Source: Echinococcus granulosus
Taxonomy: Eukaryota; Platyhelminthes; Cestoda; Cyclophyllidea; Taeniidae
Assembly: GCF_000524195.1 (NCBI RefSeq)
Contig: NW_020170384.1
Span: 902,998 to 966,997, forward strand
Length of the DNA: 64,000 bases
Direction: 5' to 3'
Numbering within the stretch: the stretch's first letter is position 1; every line of letters begins with the position of its first letter. The notes beneath the pieces were generated by a model. It was not told where the DNA came from and searched no databases. It worked only from the letters and a program-made list of their open reading frames with translations. Both the position numbers and the translations under genes were made by a program. Positions 46,865 to 61,251 of this stretch are shown here, piece after piece.

Positions 46865-49800
46865 ATGTGCCGTGGGCTCTCCTTGACCTTCACCAGTCTC
46901 CTCGCCATCTACCTGGCCTTCTCCCTCAATCGGTTCCTCTTCACCGATACCCAAGATCACGTCCTCTACGGGGTGATTTTTGATGCCGGAAGCACGGGGT
47001 CAAGGGCACGGGTCTACAAGGTGCTTCAAAATGCCTCAGGGGGGTTGTGAGTTCCATCTTTCTTGCACTCCAATTTCACATAGGGGTGGTTTTAGGAATA
47101 TTTTGAGGAAGTGGGCATCTGGAATTCCTTTTATCTGTTAATTTCGTGAGACTTCATTAAAACAAAGCCTTAGATACCTAGTGCGTAGGCTTACCACTTA
47201 TTGGAGATGATTTTAATACTAAATTATATACGAACTTTAATCGACTCAGCAGAGCTAAGTAGTTTCTTTGAATGTACGCTTTGAAGGATTACAAATAAAT
47301 GGCAGTAGAGCTTTAGATCACACTTCTTTACGAATGCGTTTCGTTGTGTTCGGAATCCGTTAATTTTGGTAACAATTTTAACATGAGCTAATGAGACGAA
47401 TATTCATGGAACAGGAAGATTTAGCCACTTTTTGATATCTGAATGTTCCTCGTGAATAAAGTCTAATCATGCACTTTTTCACAAGAAATGATCGTATGCG
47501 GTTTACAAGGTGAAAGTCGATAAGAATTCCTCAAATTTGACATATTATGACCTAATAAAGCAAATATCAATTGTATCACTAACTTAATAATATGCGCTAC
47601 TTTACGAATCTCTTTACCCTAATCCCAGATGTCTCCCGTTGTGCTTAATTGTTTTGAGTTGAACATAATATTTGATAAGCCGAATACCATTTATGATAGT
47701 AGATGTTGTAACAATTCCGAAACTCTTTCGACTGCCCATTCATATCGCATTTTCATTGTTTTTTAATTGTCTTGAATGCTGGTCATTTAAATCCTTATGC
47801 GACTGCTTAAGTCATATGGTTGGATATTAATTTTCATTAATCAACTCAAGCAACGAAGTAAGTTAGGTACCGCTGCATCACAGACGCACTTTTACGTAAT
47901 CGTTCTCCTCATTTTGGATGCAGAAAGGTGTCGGTACAAGTTGGTGAGTGAGGAGGCTTTTACAGTGGAACCGGGTCTTTCGGAGTTTGCGCGTTTCCCC
48001 CACGCCTCGGTGGCCTACTTGCGCCCACTGCTAGATCAGGCGAGGGCCTGTATACCCAAACACAAGCGAGCCCTCACCCCTCTGGTGTTGCGCGCCACCG
48101 CAGGTCTCCGACTGCTGCCTGAACGAATTGCCAATACCCTTCTCCAGTCTGTGAGTTGTCCCATTGGTCCCTCTTCTCTCCTTTCCTTTTCTTTATTTTA
48201 TCCCTCATTCTTCATTCCAAATTAACCCCTGGCTTAACTCTGAATACGTTAAAAGGCATATCTGTTTAGAGGTATCTTTGTTTTGAACATACTTAAGGAC
48301 TGAGAGCTAAATGGAATTGTTGTGAAGGCCAAACCGTGAGTGAATGGAGGGGTCCGTGTCCTTCGTCATATGAACTATTGAGCTATCTTTGAGAGAGTTG
48401 TGAATGGTAGAAGTCGGGAAGTGGCTCTACGGCAAAGGTGTAGGCTAACTGGCAGACGATTAGTTTTGGTGTTGAGGATCCAATCAGGAGGACTTTTCAA
48501 ATTTGCTTAGTCAATTACACAAAACGAATGTAACTCGGCTTCAGTGTGATTAATGACCTGTAAAAATGATTGACATGTAACCCCAATGCTCTAGCTGCCT
48601 TCACCAGTATGGAGGGAACTTCGTTATAAATGTAAGAGCTAGGAGACTAATAGCAGAGCTGCAGGCTATCAGCATAAAGGCAGAATCGCAAGAGATTGAA
48701 CAAATTCGCATAGTTACATACTCGATAGAAAAGCACCATTTCACTACGTAATTCTCGTCTTTTCTAACCTTCTCATCGACTCTCTTCTGCTTCGGTCGCT
48801 AAAACAGCTTAGATAGATTGAAGTAGGTCACGAAATAAGAACGAATATATTATGATAAATAGGTTTTATGGAGAAAAGGCTCCTAAATTTACCAGCGCCA
48901 GTGAATCTGGTGGATTTGGACCGACTCCAGAGTACCACGTCTTCAGTGCACCAGTCGTTTTCCGTGATAACATTTGCCATTTCGCGGAAATATTTTATCA
49001 AATGGAAAATATAACGTCTCACTACGGTGCCTTGTTTTTCTCATTCCTCTCTTTCACTGTATTGTTTCCTTATTGCTATCTAGGTGAATATTTGGATTTG
49101 CCTCTGCGATCCTTAATGTGGATGTAGATGTTAACCTTCAGTTATTGTCATATTTCGCCTTATTAATTTTCTAAACAGCTCCTCCATGAACGATTTCAAT
49201 TTGCATAGATCTGGTCTCACTACGCTACTAGTCGTTTGATTGGACTCTAGATCAGGTTGGTTGCAGATATTTAACGCGCCCTCATTAGTCCTTCTGCTGT
49301 GATTCTGCGCAGATTTATTCATCCGCAAAAGATACATTTAATCCCATTTGTAGCCTGTTGAGAATGAGCCCTTTAAAACTGCTATCAATTTTGAGGGATC
49401 GAAACAGACATTCCTAAATGGGCTAGAGCATTGCTAATTGCCATTGCGACCGACAATGGAAGCTGTTCATCATTATTATTACCCTTGCCCCAATCTACCA
49501 AGAAGACTTTTCTGGTGGTAAATTAAGTTTGCTTGACTTCTCGATATCAGTTTGCTGAAAATTACGTAGGGGTTAGTGTTTCTGCCGAACTGAAGAATAG
49601 CATGTGGTAAAATAAGGTGGAAAAGAACATTCGAAGTTTTCAAATGAACAATCCTGTCACGAAGGTTGCGATCCACACCATGCGTTGAATGTTTATCGGG
49701 GCATATGTAAGTGGAAAATATCGGATTGGTTGTTGTTAAGTGATGGTGTAATTCTCCAGAAAAGTGGCAATTTCGAGCAAGAAAGTGAAAAATAAATTTG

Positions 49801-52800
49801 TGAATACCAAGGAGGGAACGTTTAAACAGTATTTAATTAGTAACCAATGGCGTCCGTGCGTACTGCGCGATTGCTCCCTAGAAAAACCAGCTTTTCTTCC
49901 AGACTACCATGAAAGTCGAATTCTACTGTGAGAATCACTAAATTTGAACGGAGTTTCTTCAATAAAAACGAAGTATTTGTCACTCACTGTTTATCAAGAT
50001 GAATTGGAACATTTTCATCTCTGCATGAACATTTAACTTGGGAATAAGGCCTTCATTCTTACAGTCATCTATGAGTGGAGTGGATAGCTCGAAAATCGCC
50101 GTATTGTTCCGAGTTACGTCGAACTCATCAAGTCTACCCGCAATCACAATCATTAGCAACGGAGGTAGGACCCCGAACTAATTCACGTGAGCAGTTGAAA
50201 AGTTTGAAATGGAAATGCGTATGGTTGATGGATCCCTCCAAACCCTTATTAAACGACTTGTGAAACTAGGCTCATGGCTCTCAAATTGCCTTTATCTACC
50301 ATGCACTTTTTTTCCTAACTTTGATTCAGAAACAGTACGCTTTTGAAGAAGTAATAAGCAAATGCGGACTGCTATTAATATTCCCTGTAATTCTTATTCT
50401 TCATGACCACCAAATGATTGATGTTTGAATTCAGAGATGCCTTCTTATCCTTCATTTTCCCCACCGTTGGTATTTTTGACGTTGGAAATTGCAGTTTGGA
50501 ATTTTTAATGGAAGAATGCTCCAATTTTTTCGTGCTTCGCCCTTTGAGGTTCACAATCTCCTCAACACCTCCGGGTTCCATCTGGCCTCACAGGAAGTGG
50601 TGAGCATCATGGACGGCATCGATGAGGGCTTCTTTGCATGGATCTCCCTCCTATTCCTTAATCAGCAGTCTTGCCTCGCATCCTACCACCCCCAGTCGCC
50701 TTTTACCGAAGCAGTTATCCACCACCAGGCCATCTTCGACCTAGGTGGTGCCTCATTCCAACTCACTTTCGGTGTTACCACCGATGCCGGGCCAAGCGAA
50801 TATGTTCACAACATCCCAAGTGTTTATTTGGGTACCCAGTTCTCTCCTCCTAGCGGCAAGGTATCCATCCAGATTTCCTACTGTTCTTATAAACAGAAAA
50901 GCTCAAACTAGTCGTCAATCTTTAGCGCTTGGTATTGTAAGGCGTGAAAATTTAGAAGTAACTTTTAATCGAAGCATGTAAGACCTAGTGGACTAGCGGG
51001 ATGGGTGTTGCAAGTATGGCTCTATGCTGTCGTAATAGAGAACGGGTAGGTGTGACTGAAGGTAAAATTGCAACAAATGTTACTCTGCTACATATCTCTC
51101 CTTCGTGTCTTGTGCGTCGTCCCTGGAGAATTTCGTGATCACTCTTCTGCCTACTCCGCGAACAGGAACGAGAATAATGACGAATTTGCATTATAGTGAA
51201 AACACTTCCCGTTTTGTCGTGAAATTAAGGGGTGAAGAGTTTTATTGGGTTGCTAGTGCTGAAGAATGGACGGTGCTCTACAGCGGGCGGGTTCGATTTC
51301 TTCATATCTGGTTCGACTCCATTACGCAGAACTCAAGTTCGGGATAACTCTCAAAAGTCGATGGGATTTTGACAGGTCTTTTCTGAGTCTTCCTAGATTC
51401 CTAGGTATTCTCCCTGTGACGCTTTGGGGTAGTAACCGATATGGAAAAAGGCGCGATCGTTCCCTCATAAGAGTGAATCTGTCAGCACCATCTCCGATGT
51501 AACACCTGAATCCTCCTCGAAGGCTTTATTGGGCGCTGTTAAGTGTAGAGGGTTAGGAGCCTATTAGTTCTCTTCTTACACTGCGCATAAAAGGAGGGCT
51601 TTACCTCCACTCCGCTTTATAACACGAGCGGCTCAACGGCGGCCAATCGTTTAAACTAGCCTCTTCCTTTCTTTTGTAGTTTTTTGCGCGCAGCTATTTG
51701 GGTCTTGGACTGGTAACGGCAATGCATTCAATGTTTTTGCACTCCTCCAATCGATCTACAGCGAGCATCTCTAATCACCTCCTTTCACCCTGCTTCCCAA
51801 CGAATTTCACAGTACGTTTAACGTGACCATCTCCTTCGACTTCATCTCCAGATCAATGTCTATGACCAACCAATACACCGGGCAATACTTATATGGGCTA
51901 TGATTCCTCTCCCCCTATTTCTCTTTTCGTTAAGGGTAGCTGGAACCACGGCGGCAAGAAGTGGACGGTCTCGCACGGTTTTGAAGGTCGCCAGTCTCTT
52001 CCCGGGAATGTTTTCAACGAGTGCTTTGAAACAGCTGTGAATGTGATAACTGAACGCGAATTAGGCGGTAGGCTTGGCACTAAATTGCTTTTTAACCTTT
52101 GATGCCAGTAAACCAAGAGTTTAGGTATTTTAAATGTACATAAACATTGCAGCACGTGCTGCTGCATAGGGAATTTGCTTGGTGCCTAAGTGTTTTTCAC
52201 CAATCGCGGCCACTGCAGAAAGATGATACACTTCTGTCTCTTAAACTAATCAAGAGTACACAAGGAAGCATTCAGATTTTTACCACGTACTTGCTCGTCT
52301 ATTTATCCACCATAAGCAAAAGGCCTATTATTTGAACGCCCATTAAGCATAAATTGTTGTGTTCTCCATAAGTATTATCGCAACAGCATTCATTTCGCCA
52401 ACAGAAGAACTCCAATGAGTTACTCCTGGTACTTAAGACATCCACTCGCATGGTATAGGTACGTGTCCACTTAAAGCTGATACGTCACGCTGCAAAGTAA
52501 CCTGCTAACACAGCGAGCACTCAGGCAACACTAGGCGGAGGCCCTCTACACATCCCGTCATCATTTATCCACGCGTGTCGTTAGCCTAACGCGCCCATCC
52601 CATTATCAAACCAGACAGTAAACCCACTTCCGTATTTTATCAAAATACATGAAAAGCTGTTATTCCGTTTATCATCAAAAAAGAAAATGTCTCTTCGTAT
52701 GTGATTAGGTTAAACTAATTGATCTCCATTCTTCTAGCCAACCGGGTAAAGGATCTTGAGGGCCTAAAACAACTTGAGATACAGGCAACTTCCTTCATGT

Positions 52801-53232
52801 GCTCGAAGACAGAAGAGGCGGCTAAATTGCTCATAAGCGGGCCAGCTGACGGTCGAGTTCCAGTCCAGTGGTACTTCGACGCCGCTAGGAAGGGTAATTT
52901 CCGCTCCACCATTCTTCGCCATACATACATCCAAGTGTTAGGCTTATTTTTCCTTTCCGTTTCAGCCTGTTCCACACCACTGCTTGAGCGACCGTTCCTG
53001 TGCACGGAATTAACTTACATATCTGCTCTCCTCTCACATGGATTCGGCCTACCGGTGGATAAGTGTCTTAATGTGAGTTTCGTTCTCTTAACAAGTCATT
53101 CATCCATTCAGTCTTCCCAAGTTCTAACATTTGTATTTTTTTTAGTTGAATCGGACAATTGGAGACATTGAGATCGGATGGCCCGTAGGTTTCTTGGTAG
53201 ATATACTTCTTCGATGTTTTTTGACAGGGTAG
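46865..53232 (+). CDS. ENTPD5/6-like: ectonucleoside triphosphate diphosphohydrolase, ENTPD5/6 type
   Basis: CD39-family enzyme hydrolysing nucleoside di/triphosphates in the secretory pathway or outside the cell. Exons: 46865-47046, 47928-48150, 50495-50860, 51680-51811, 51935-52067, 52738-52893, 52966-53072 and 53146-53232. Phases agree; 461 aa, or 472 if the upstream ATG at 46832 is used. Apyrase regions in order: FDAGSTGSR (about 39-47), LVLRATAGLRLLP, VSIMDGIDEGFFAWI and IFDLGGASFQL. Then SYLGLGLVTAM, PFLCTELTYISALL and the C-terminal IGDIEIGWPVG, as in ENTPD5/6. One hydrophobic segment near the N-terminus (about 5-21) acts as signal or anchor; no C-terminal membrane segment is seen, which also fits ENTPD5/6 rather than ENTPD1-3. 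The exon 52738-52893 is the most diverged. Nothing here shows the substrate range. Confidence 0.92.
47047..47927 (+). other. ENTPD intron 1 (881 nt)
   Basis: GTGAGT donor; the acceptor was chosen as AAAG|G at 47927 because only it preserves phase (GGL|CRYKL). No other feature seen. Confidence 0.7.
48151..50494 (+). other. ENTPD intron 2 (2,344 nt)
   Basis: Donor GTGAGT and acceptor TTGCAG, both phase 0. Open frames inside are short and unconvincing; no nested gene recognised. Confidence 0.65.
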
Positions 53233-53547
53233 AGGAACTTTTTCCTCTTTTGGCTTTTTTAATCTTCTGTACACCCCAGATGTATCATAAATAGGCTTTT
53301 CCTTTTTGTACAATGAGCTTGATGCGAAATCAGAAAATTCCAGTACCGAGAATTATGCAGCTTCGTATCAAGGTGTACGCTTTGGTTTTAAAAAGATTTA
53401 AGATAGCGTATGCATCGTAATCATAATTCTACCAGTGTAATCGAACGAAATATAGGCATAGTATTGTGATTTTGTGCGCGAGATGTACGCTGGAGTTTAA
53501 GAACACGTCAGATTGGGTTCACTTATAAGAGGAACATAATCTAGCGG

Positions 53548-53553
53548 AATAAA
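53548..53553 (+). promoter_or_regulatory. candidate polyadenylation signal of ENTPD
   Basis: AATAAA about 315 nt beyond the stop codon and 120 nt before the polyadenylation signal of convergent PIN1. Confidence 0.45.
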
Positions 53554-53674
53554 TGAGCGTTGTCCTTAGGAGGCTTTCATCTTGGGTCTTTAGATAAAAA
53601 CAGTGAGTCCGTTATGAACGACGTAATTCCGTACACACTTCATGCATAGAAATAACCGTGCCGACAGGGGTGGT

Positions 53675-53680
53675 TTTATT
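53675..53680 (-). promoter_or_regulatory. polyadenylation signal of PIN1
   Basis: AATAAA on the minus strand, 37 nt after the PIN1 stop codon. Confidence 0.6.
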
Positions 53681-53717
53681 AAAAAGCGGGTTTAAGAACG
53701 TAGATTTTGAGTAGGGC

Positions 53718-54297
53718 TTACGCAGTTCGTTTAATAAGATGCACACCGGAGTCAGTCTCCACCGGCCCGCACATCTCCCCAACGTGAAGACCAAAAGCAG
53801 CATCCTCGAAAGGCTTCTGCATTTGATGGCGACCGAAGAAACCGAGATCACCACCACTGCGAGCTGAGCTGCAGTCACTGTACTGAGAGGCCAACTCCTC
53901 AAATGTCTTCCTTCCCGACACGATGTCGTCCTTGTAGCCTATACAAACGAAAGATGTTCTATAGTTTTGAAGTAAAAAACTAACCTGGATGTAGTTTCTA
54001 AAGACGAGCAATAAAGATTCCAACCATTGAGAATACAAAGAGCGTCCTCTTTGCTGCGTGTGATGTTCTCTTCCCGCCACGAAGATGGACGTCTTGAAGC
54101 AGCGTGCTTAACCAAGAGGTGACTGCACCGAATTTTCCCATCATCACCGGTTGGCTTTTCCCACTGAGATATTTTTGTTACAGTGTTGACATAGTATGTA
54201 CGTCCTAAATAAAAATTTAGTGTGATAGAAGAAGCCACAAAGGCGGACCTGTTGATGAAGACACGCAAGATATCCAACCTTCAGGTAGATCGGACAT
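53718..54297 (-). CDS. PIN1: peptidyl-prolyl cis-trans isomerase PIN1
   Basis: Parvulin-type isomerase specific for phosphorylated Ser/Thr-Pro, acting in the nucleus. Exons 54297-54249, 54204-54025 and 53938-53718 give 149 aa (human 163). The WW domain has Trp8 (LPEGW) and Trp31 (SQWEKP). The catalytic domain keeps the active-site Cys99 (YSDCSSAR), His45 (RCSHLLVKH), His143 (DSGVHLI) and the phosphate-binding Arg54-Arg55 (SRRPSSW). The GDLG...[10 protein letters not shown] block is nearly identical to human. The linker between domains is reduced to a few residues (TGDDGK), which could change interdomain communication. Intron 1 is 44 nt. All catalytic residues are present, so it should be active. 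Confidence 0.97.
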
Positions 54298-55374
54298 ACT
54301 GAGTTCCTGAGCTGAGAAGAAAGGAGGTAAAATGTCATCAAAGCATTTATATCCTCCTCTTGTTTCCAAAACACTTTTGTCGACAAAACAAGAGAGGTGG
54401 GGAAAGTAAACTAACCCGGAAAACAAATGAATAGCTAAATGCGTGGTGTTTTTTTGAACGCAGTGAAGCTTATAAAGGGTACAAATCAGTGACAAAGTAC
54501 CCATTAACTGACATATAAATGAGCCATGTGCGATTACTTCTATTATTTGCCTTAAAACGGAAACCGAGAATAGTGACGCGATCCAAATTGCAAGCTACAA
54601 GTTCCCACGAGAACTCGAAAAGTTTCCGGAAAAAGAAGACAGGTCACATAGCAAGAAAGCTTCCGTAGTATCAGTTACATTAAAGAACAAGTTGTAATAT
54701 GCGAAAAGGCGGCTAGTATCCCACTATATCACTTGCATTCCAAAATGCAGACAACAAGATGATGAAACCAACATTTAAAGTGGCATGTACGCAGAGCATC
54801 GACGGTACAAAGAAAAAGAATTCCCTGCTAGCAACGTTTGCAAGTCACAGCGATTGGGCTAGCAGACTCACTTCCTACATAATTAGAAGTCACAACATTG
54901 GCTTAAATAAGTTTCGACTGTAGTTGCATATTTTGGTGAGTTACGCATTTTTGGCAGCCTGATATCCTGTACTTTAACGTTGAGCTCAAAAATGCGCGTA
55001 GTGAAACATCACAATTGTGGGAATGTATTCATGGGTTCTACCTTGGTAACTGTCAACGTGTGTCTGGGTATTGTGAGGCGCCAATTTGAAAACATTCCAC
55101 TGAGGTCTCAAAGACTTTATTTGCAAAATAATTTAACGCATTTAAGTAGTTTCGATGATGATGGAGACGGCGCAAATAGCAACGCAACTGAATGCAAAAA
55201 TCCATCTTTCAAAGCTATAATTTAAAAATATCTTTGCGCCTCGTAAACAATTATCTCTAGGCCTATATGCTCGTTTTCCGGTTCAGTCTTTTTGTTTTAC
55301 TACTCGACTATGCCAACGCCATTATCTTTGTTAACGCGCGCGTTTGGGGCAAACTACCGATTTGTTCTCTCGTG
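54298..55374. other. divergent intergenic region between PIN1 and SMNDC1
   Basis: About 1.1 kb separating the two start codons. No coding sequence, TATA box or repeat that I can defend. It should carry both promoters. Confidence 0.5.
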
Positions 55375-56649
55375 ATGACGGAGGCGTTGCAGCTTCAGTT
55401 GTTGAACCACAAGCTTCAGCTTCAACAGGTCGAAGCTGCCCTAGAGCTTGATAAAGACAATGAGGAATTGCAGAAATTAAAGGAGGACTTACAAGAAGTC
55501 ATTAACCTTACACTCCAACTTATTGACAAACCGACTTCTAATGATGAGTGCTCCTGGAAGGTTGGCGACATGTGTATGGCCCAGTGCTCTAGAGATAAAT
55601 TGTATGTTTGCTCCCTTTAGTAGTGACGCTCTATTCAGATTTTACAAGGCGAAGGTGCTTGAAATTCTGGGGAATAGTACGTGTGTCGTTAACTTCGTTG
55701 ACTATGATACAACAGATATCTGTCAGGTAATTTAATGAGACCCTTGCATTGTATTGTTGATTAGTCACTGATGAGTGCGTCTGTTAGTTGCCTGCCTGCA
55801 TTGATCGTGTCCGTTAGTATCGTCGTCACTGTAGTTGCTAGTACCATGTATTGAGACGTTAGATTTGAGGAAACACTTATGCCACTTTCCAAAGGAATTG
55901 ATCGGTACTTCTTAGATGCATACGTATTCTAGACCTAGAACAATTTGCGCTATTCCGGAAAATAGTTTTATTTAAATGTTGCAAGGCTCTTGTAGCCTCT
56001 GGCATTTGTACCCCTAAATTTTTTCAGTGAGATGTCGTTTCGCCGTGAATTTTGGTGATTGTTAGCAAAAATGGCCTCACCGTAACCAGAGGACCTTACA
56101 ATCCAATTCAATAGTGGAAACGGATTTCTTTTAGATCTCTCGATTTCGTTCACATCGGAAATGGTATTCAAACTTTTTGTTTTTCGTCGATTGTGAATCT
56201 ACACAAGCTTGTCTTTTATTTTGACTGATTTTACTCGTAATGGTGATCATTATTCATCGGGTTTCATGTCATCTATTTTGATTTTAGATTGCACAAATGA
56301 AGCCAGTTACAAATGTGTCCGCTCCTATCCAAAGGACGAAGTAAGCTTAGCTTTTTGTTGAAACAGTATTCTATGTGTTAGGAAAGAGGTTAGACATCGA
56401 TTAATTGAAAAAAAGAAGCTGAAGAAGCAGAAATTAGCCGAGCGGCATGCTGAGATTGAAAAAGCATGTGAAAAGGAGAAAAATCAGTGGCTTAATTTCA
56501 GCAAGAAGATGAATAAGCACAATAAGACGAAGAGGAGTATATTTGCTTCGCCAGAGACTGTTGATGGACGAGTTGGGGTTGGCACTTGCGGCATCGCAGG
56601 GCGACCAATGACGAAACTCCCGAGTCATCACAGACTGATGCGCAAATGA
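55375..56649 (+). CDS. SMNDC1: survival of motor neuron-related splicing factor 30 (SPF30)
   Basis: Tudor-domain splicing factor needed to recruit the U4/U6.U5 tri-snRNP. Exons 55375-55601, 55639-55726, 56288-56340 and 56382-56649 give 211 aa (human 238). The N-terminal helix matches closely (LQLQQVEAAL, LQKLKEDLQEVINLT). The Tudor domain begins SWKVGDMCMA and continues FYKAKVLEI...VVNFVDYDTTDICQ. The C-terminus has a basic coiled region and the family signature TKRSIFASPE...VGVGTCGIAGRPMT. Introns 1 and 3 are 37 and 41 nt; intron 2 is 561 nt. The Ser/Thr-rich linker of the vertebrate protein before the Tudor domain is shortened, and the tail after PMT differs. Confidence 0.96.
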
Positions 56650-58895
56650 GTCTGCCTCTTGCTCTGTATATATCCTGGTCTTATTCTATGTTCTCGTTGA
56701 TGTTTACCCCCCTCCAGCTAATGATGTACATATCGTTTTCTATCAATGACTTTTTTAACGTGTCCGTCAGGTCTATACGCACCATTTGGGTAGAAAATCT
56801 ACCTCATAGCGAGAAATACTTATTATTAACTTGGGAAATAGGTAGGCTCACAAACTAATTCGTGGGGAGGTGGGAGAAGACAATTTAGTTGACCTCTTAC
56901 ATCGACCACGATTTGTCGGGACGAGCGGAGCGGCGATTGGAGTTTGTTTTCCGGTCTGGAAAAGAAGGAATCTTTTTTTAAGCGACTTTGCGATACTAGT
57001 TGCATCTTAGGTTATTTGGTGGGGTAGTTGGGTCGTGTGCGGTTCACCTCAACCTCTCACTGTATTAGGGATTAGGAGAAGTGGGTAACCTTTTGGGCGG
57101 ATGCGTGGGGCCACTGGTTAAAAGTATGGCGTTGCTTTGAATACGTGCCGCAAGATGGCACCATCTGGACAGGAGCGCGTTGTGTCAAATGACCAATGGC
57201 ACATAAATCGAAAAAAAAGGTATGACCCAAGTGTTATCGACTTTGAACGGGTCCAACGTGGGACAAGCCTAACTTGATTAGCGTTCGGGGCATACGCACG
57301 AACTGCTATCTTGATAAGCTAAATTAAACCACGTCGACTTGTGATCCAGATTCTGGAAAATTCGTTATCCATTAAAAGGCAACATCTCTGGCACGTTCAC
57401 TGTGGGATGAGTGATGGAGACACAGCAAGTTTCTCAAGACGATGAAATGCCATTCATAGATAACTTTTAATTTGGGACGTAAGCACTTAATGAATCTTCT
57501 AACTGTTTGATGATGGACAGGACACAACATTTAAAACTGAGCGCGTAAATGCACATTATTATTTGATAATTTGATTTATACCGACAGTTTCTTCCAAAGC
57601 ACTGTTACTCTAGTAATGATTGCAATGCAAATGATAATAATTTCTATTCAAGGCATTCTTCGATGGACTTTGCAGTGGGTGAAAGTATGGGAGTAAATGA
57701 AGCATGACTCGACAGACGATAATCAAAGTTCTGATTTCATTAATCAGCCGATAGATCAGAATTGATTATCCAGTCACAAATAGAGGTGATTCAGGTCTCC
57801 CAACCCCTCCAATATGGAAACTACAGCAATTTCAATGATCTAGATATCGAGGGTAATGGAACTTTAGATTGAAGAACTTTTACCTCACAGAAATGGAACA
57901 AAGTCGCCTCAGATATGATCATTCGTCCAACAGACCGTTTGTCACATTTTAGACTAGTACCATGCCTAGATGCAAGAAACAGCAAGACGATCACGGATCA
58001 GTGTTCCAATCACACTCAAAAAAGACCTCTTTTTCCTTTTGACAGACCCAACACAGTAAAATGGGTTCAAGTGACCTGGCTAATCGCTTAAAGGGAAAGA
58101 CAGGAGAACAGGTTACCCAGCAAATAAGTTTCTTTCTAGTTACCTATGCCCAATCAGTCAAATACAGAGACACTGTCCTGTTGATCCGCGAACCTAGCTG
58201 AGAAGTCCAGGTACCTAGATTAATGCTCATTAAACAACAGATAGCAAAGCTGTATTGTCGATATCGACGTCATTTAAAAAAATTAAGCTTCGGCTTGATA
58301 AAAGAGCATTGTCTGCCTCGAAAGAAAACTGCGGCTGCAATAGTTGCCAATCTTGGCTATTTAGCCTCCACACTGGTTGCATGGCAAACTGTTTATGCAG
58401 CCTAGTTCTGCCAGCTTCCCAGTTTCTGTTGGTCGATAAAAAGCCGCCTATTTTGATGACTTTGGGCACTCGATTGCTAGCGGCTGTTGAATGTATATTC
58501 TAAGGGAATGATGCAAGCTCTACTTTCTTGGATAAATAAAATAAAGAGTCGTAGAAATTGGCCACCTGATTTGGGTGGTTAAATATGTGGAGAGACACAA
58601 CAGCAGAGCTATTGAAACCGCGTTGAACTTTCGCAACTACTCCAATATCTAATTTTTAAACAAAATGAGTGGAGCCAAAACAAGCAAGAATGACTCAAAC
58701 TCTGCACAAAATCGCTTCTTAAACAAACATTCAGTGATGGAAGGAAAATAGATGCCCCTTAATTACAAGATTCCAAGATATGCAACCGAATACTATTGAT
58801 ATGGCAACAAGTTTGAGAGGAGGAATGAAAATGAAGTGCTGCTTAAAAAACCTATTTTCTGTTTTGAAATTCACCCAGCGATAGCGTTTACAAGG
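56650..58895. other. intergenic interval between SMNDC1 and CCDC102
   Basis: SMNDC1 3' UTR, then AT-rich sequence, then the 3' flank of the minus-strand CCDC102-like gene. Open frames around 58.2-58.5 kb on both strands are short and without recognisable homology. Confidence 0.5.
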
Positions 58896-60629
<1,734 letters not shown>

Positions 60630-61251
60630 GGTGTAAAAGTATGAAAATATTTGGCCTAACCAATAAATACGTGCAATAAACAATAGCGCGGAATAAGCAG
60701 CACAAATGCCAATTTCAAATCATTTGATCCCAGTTGGTAATCAATATGAAGCGATAGTGATTAAATAAAACGTTTGGAAAACCATTGTCTGACGTTGTCT
60801 ATGAACCCTATTAAAAGACAAAGTTAAAAGACAAAGTAAACTTATCAGGGTGATTTAAAACAGTTGCCAGAGGGAAAAAAGGGGCTAGATTTAAAATATG
60901 AGGAAGCTAGGTTTTTTAGTAATGTATGCGTCAAGCCCCGCCAAAGTACAGCACTATTTGTTCCGAAAGGTTCTTTCTGTTCAGTCAATCGGATTAGTTC
61001 TGTTTTATCATAGTGAAGCAATGAAATGTTGCCAAAACCTATTTTGGGTGTTGCTAAGAAAGTCTTTGTTTTTTTATTAAAATTTCGTCATCTGTCACGT
61101 AGCTTTCTTAGTTCCCTGTTATTGAATTAGCAAATTACAACGCACATACTTCACAGCATATTTTTGTTATGACTTGCATTTTTTTTATAAATTATAAGAT
61201 TTCTGAAAAAATCTGTTGTTTGAATTAGTGCGGGTCGACAGCATTAATGGG

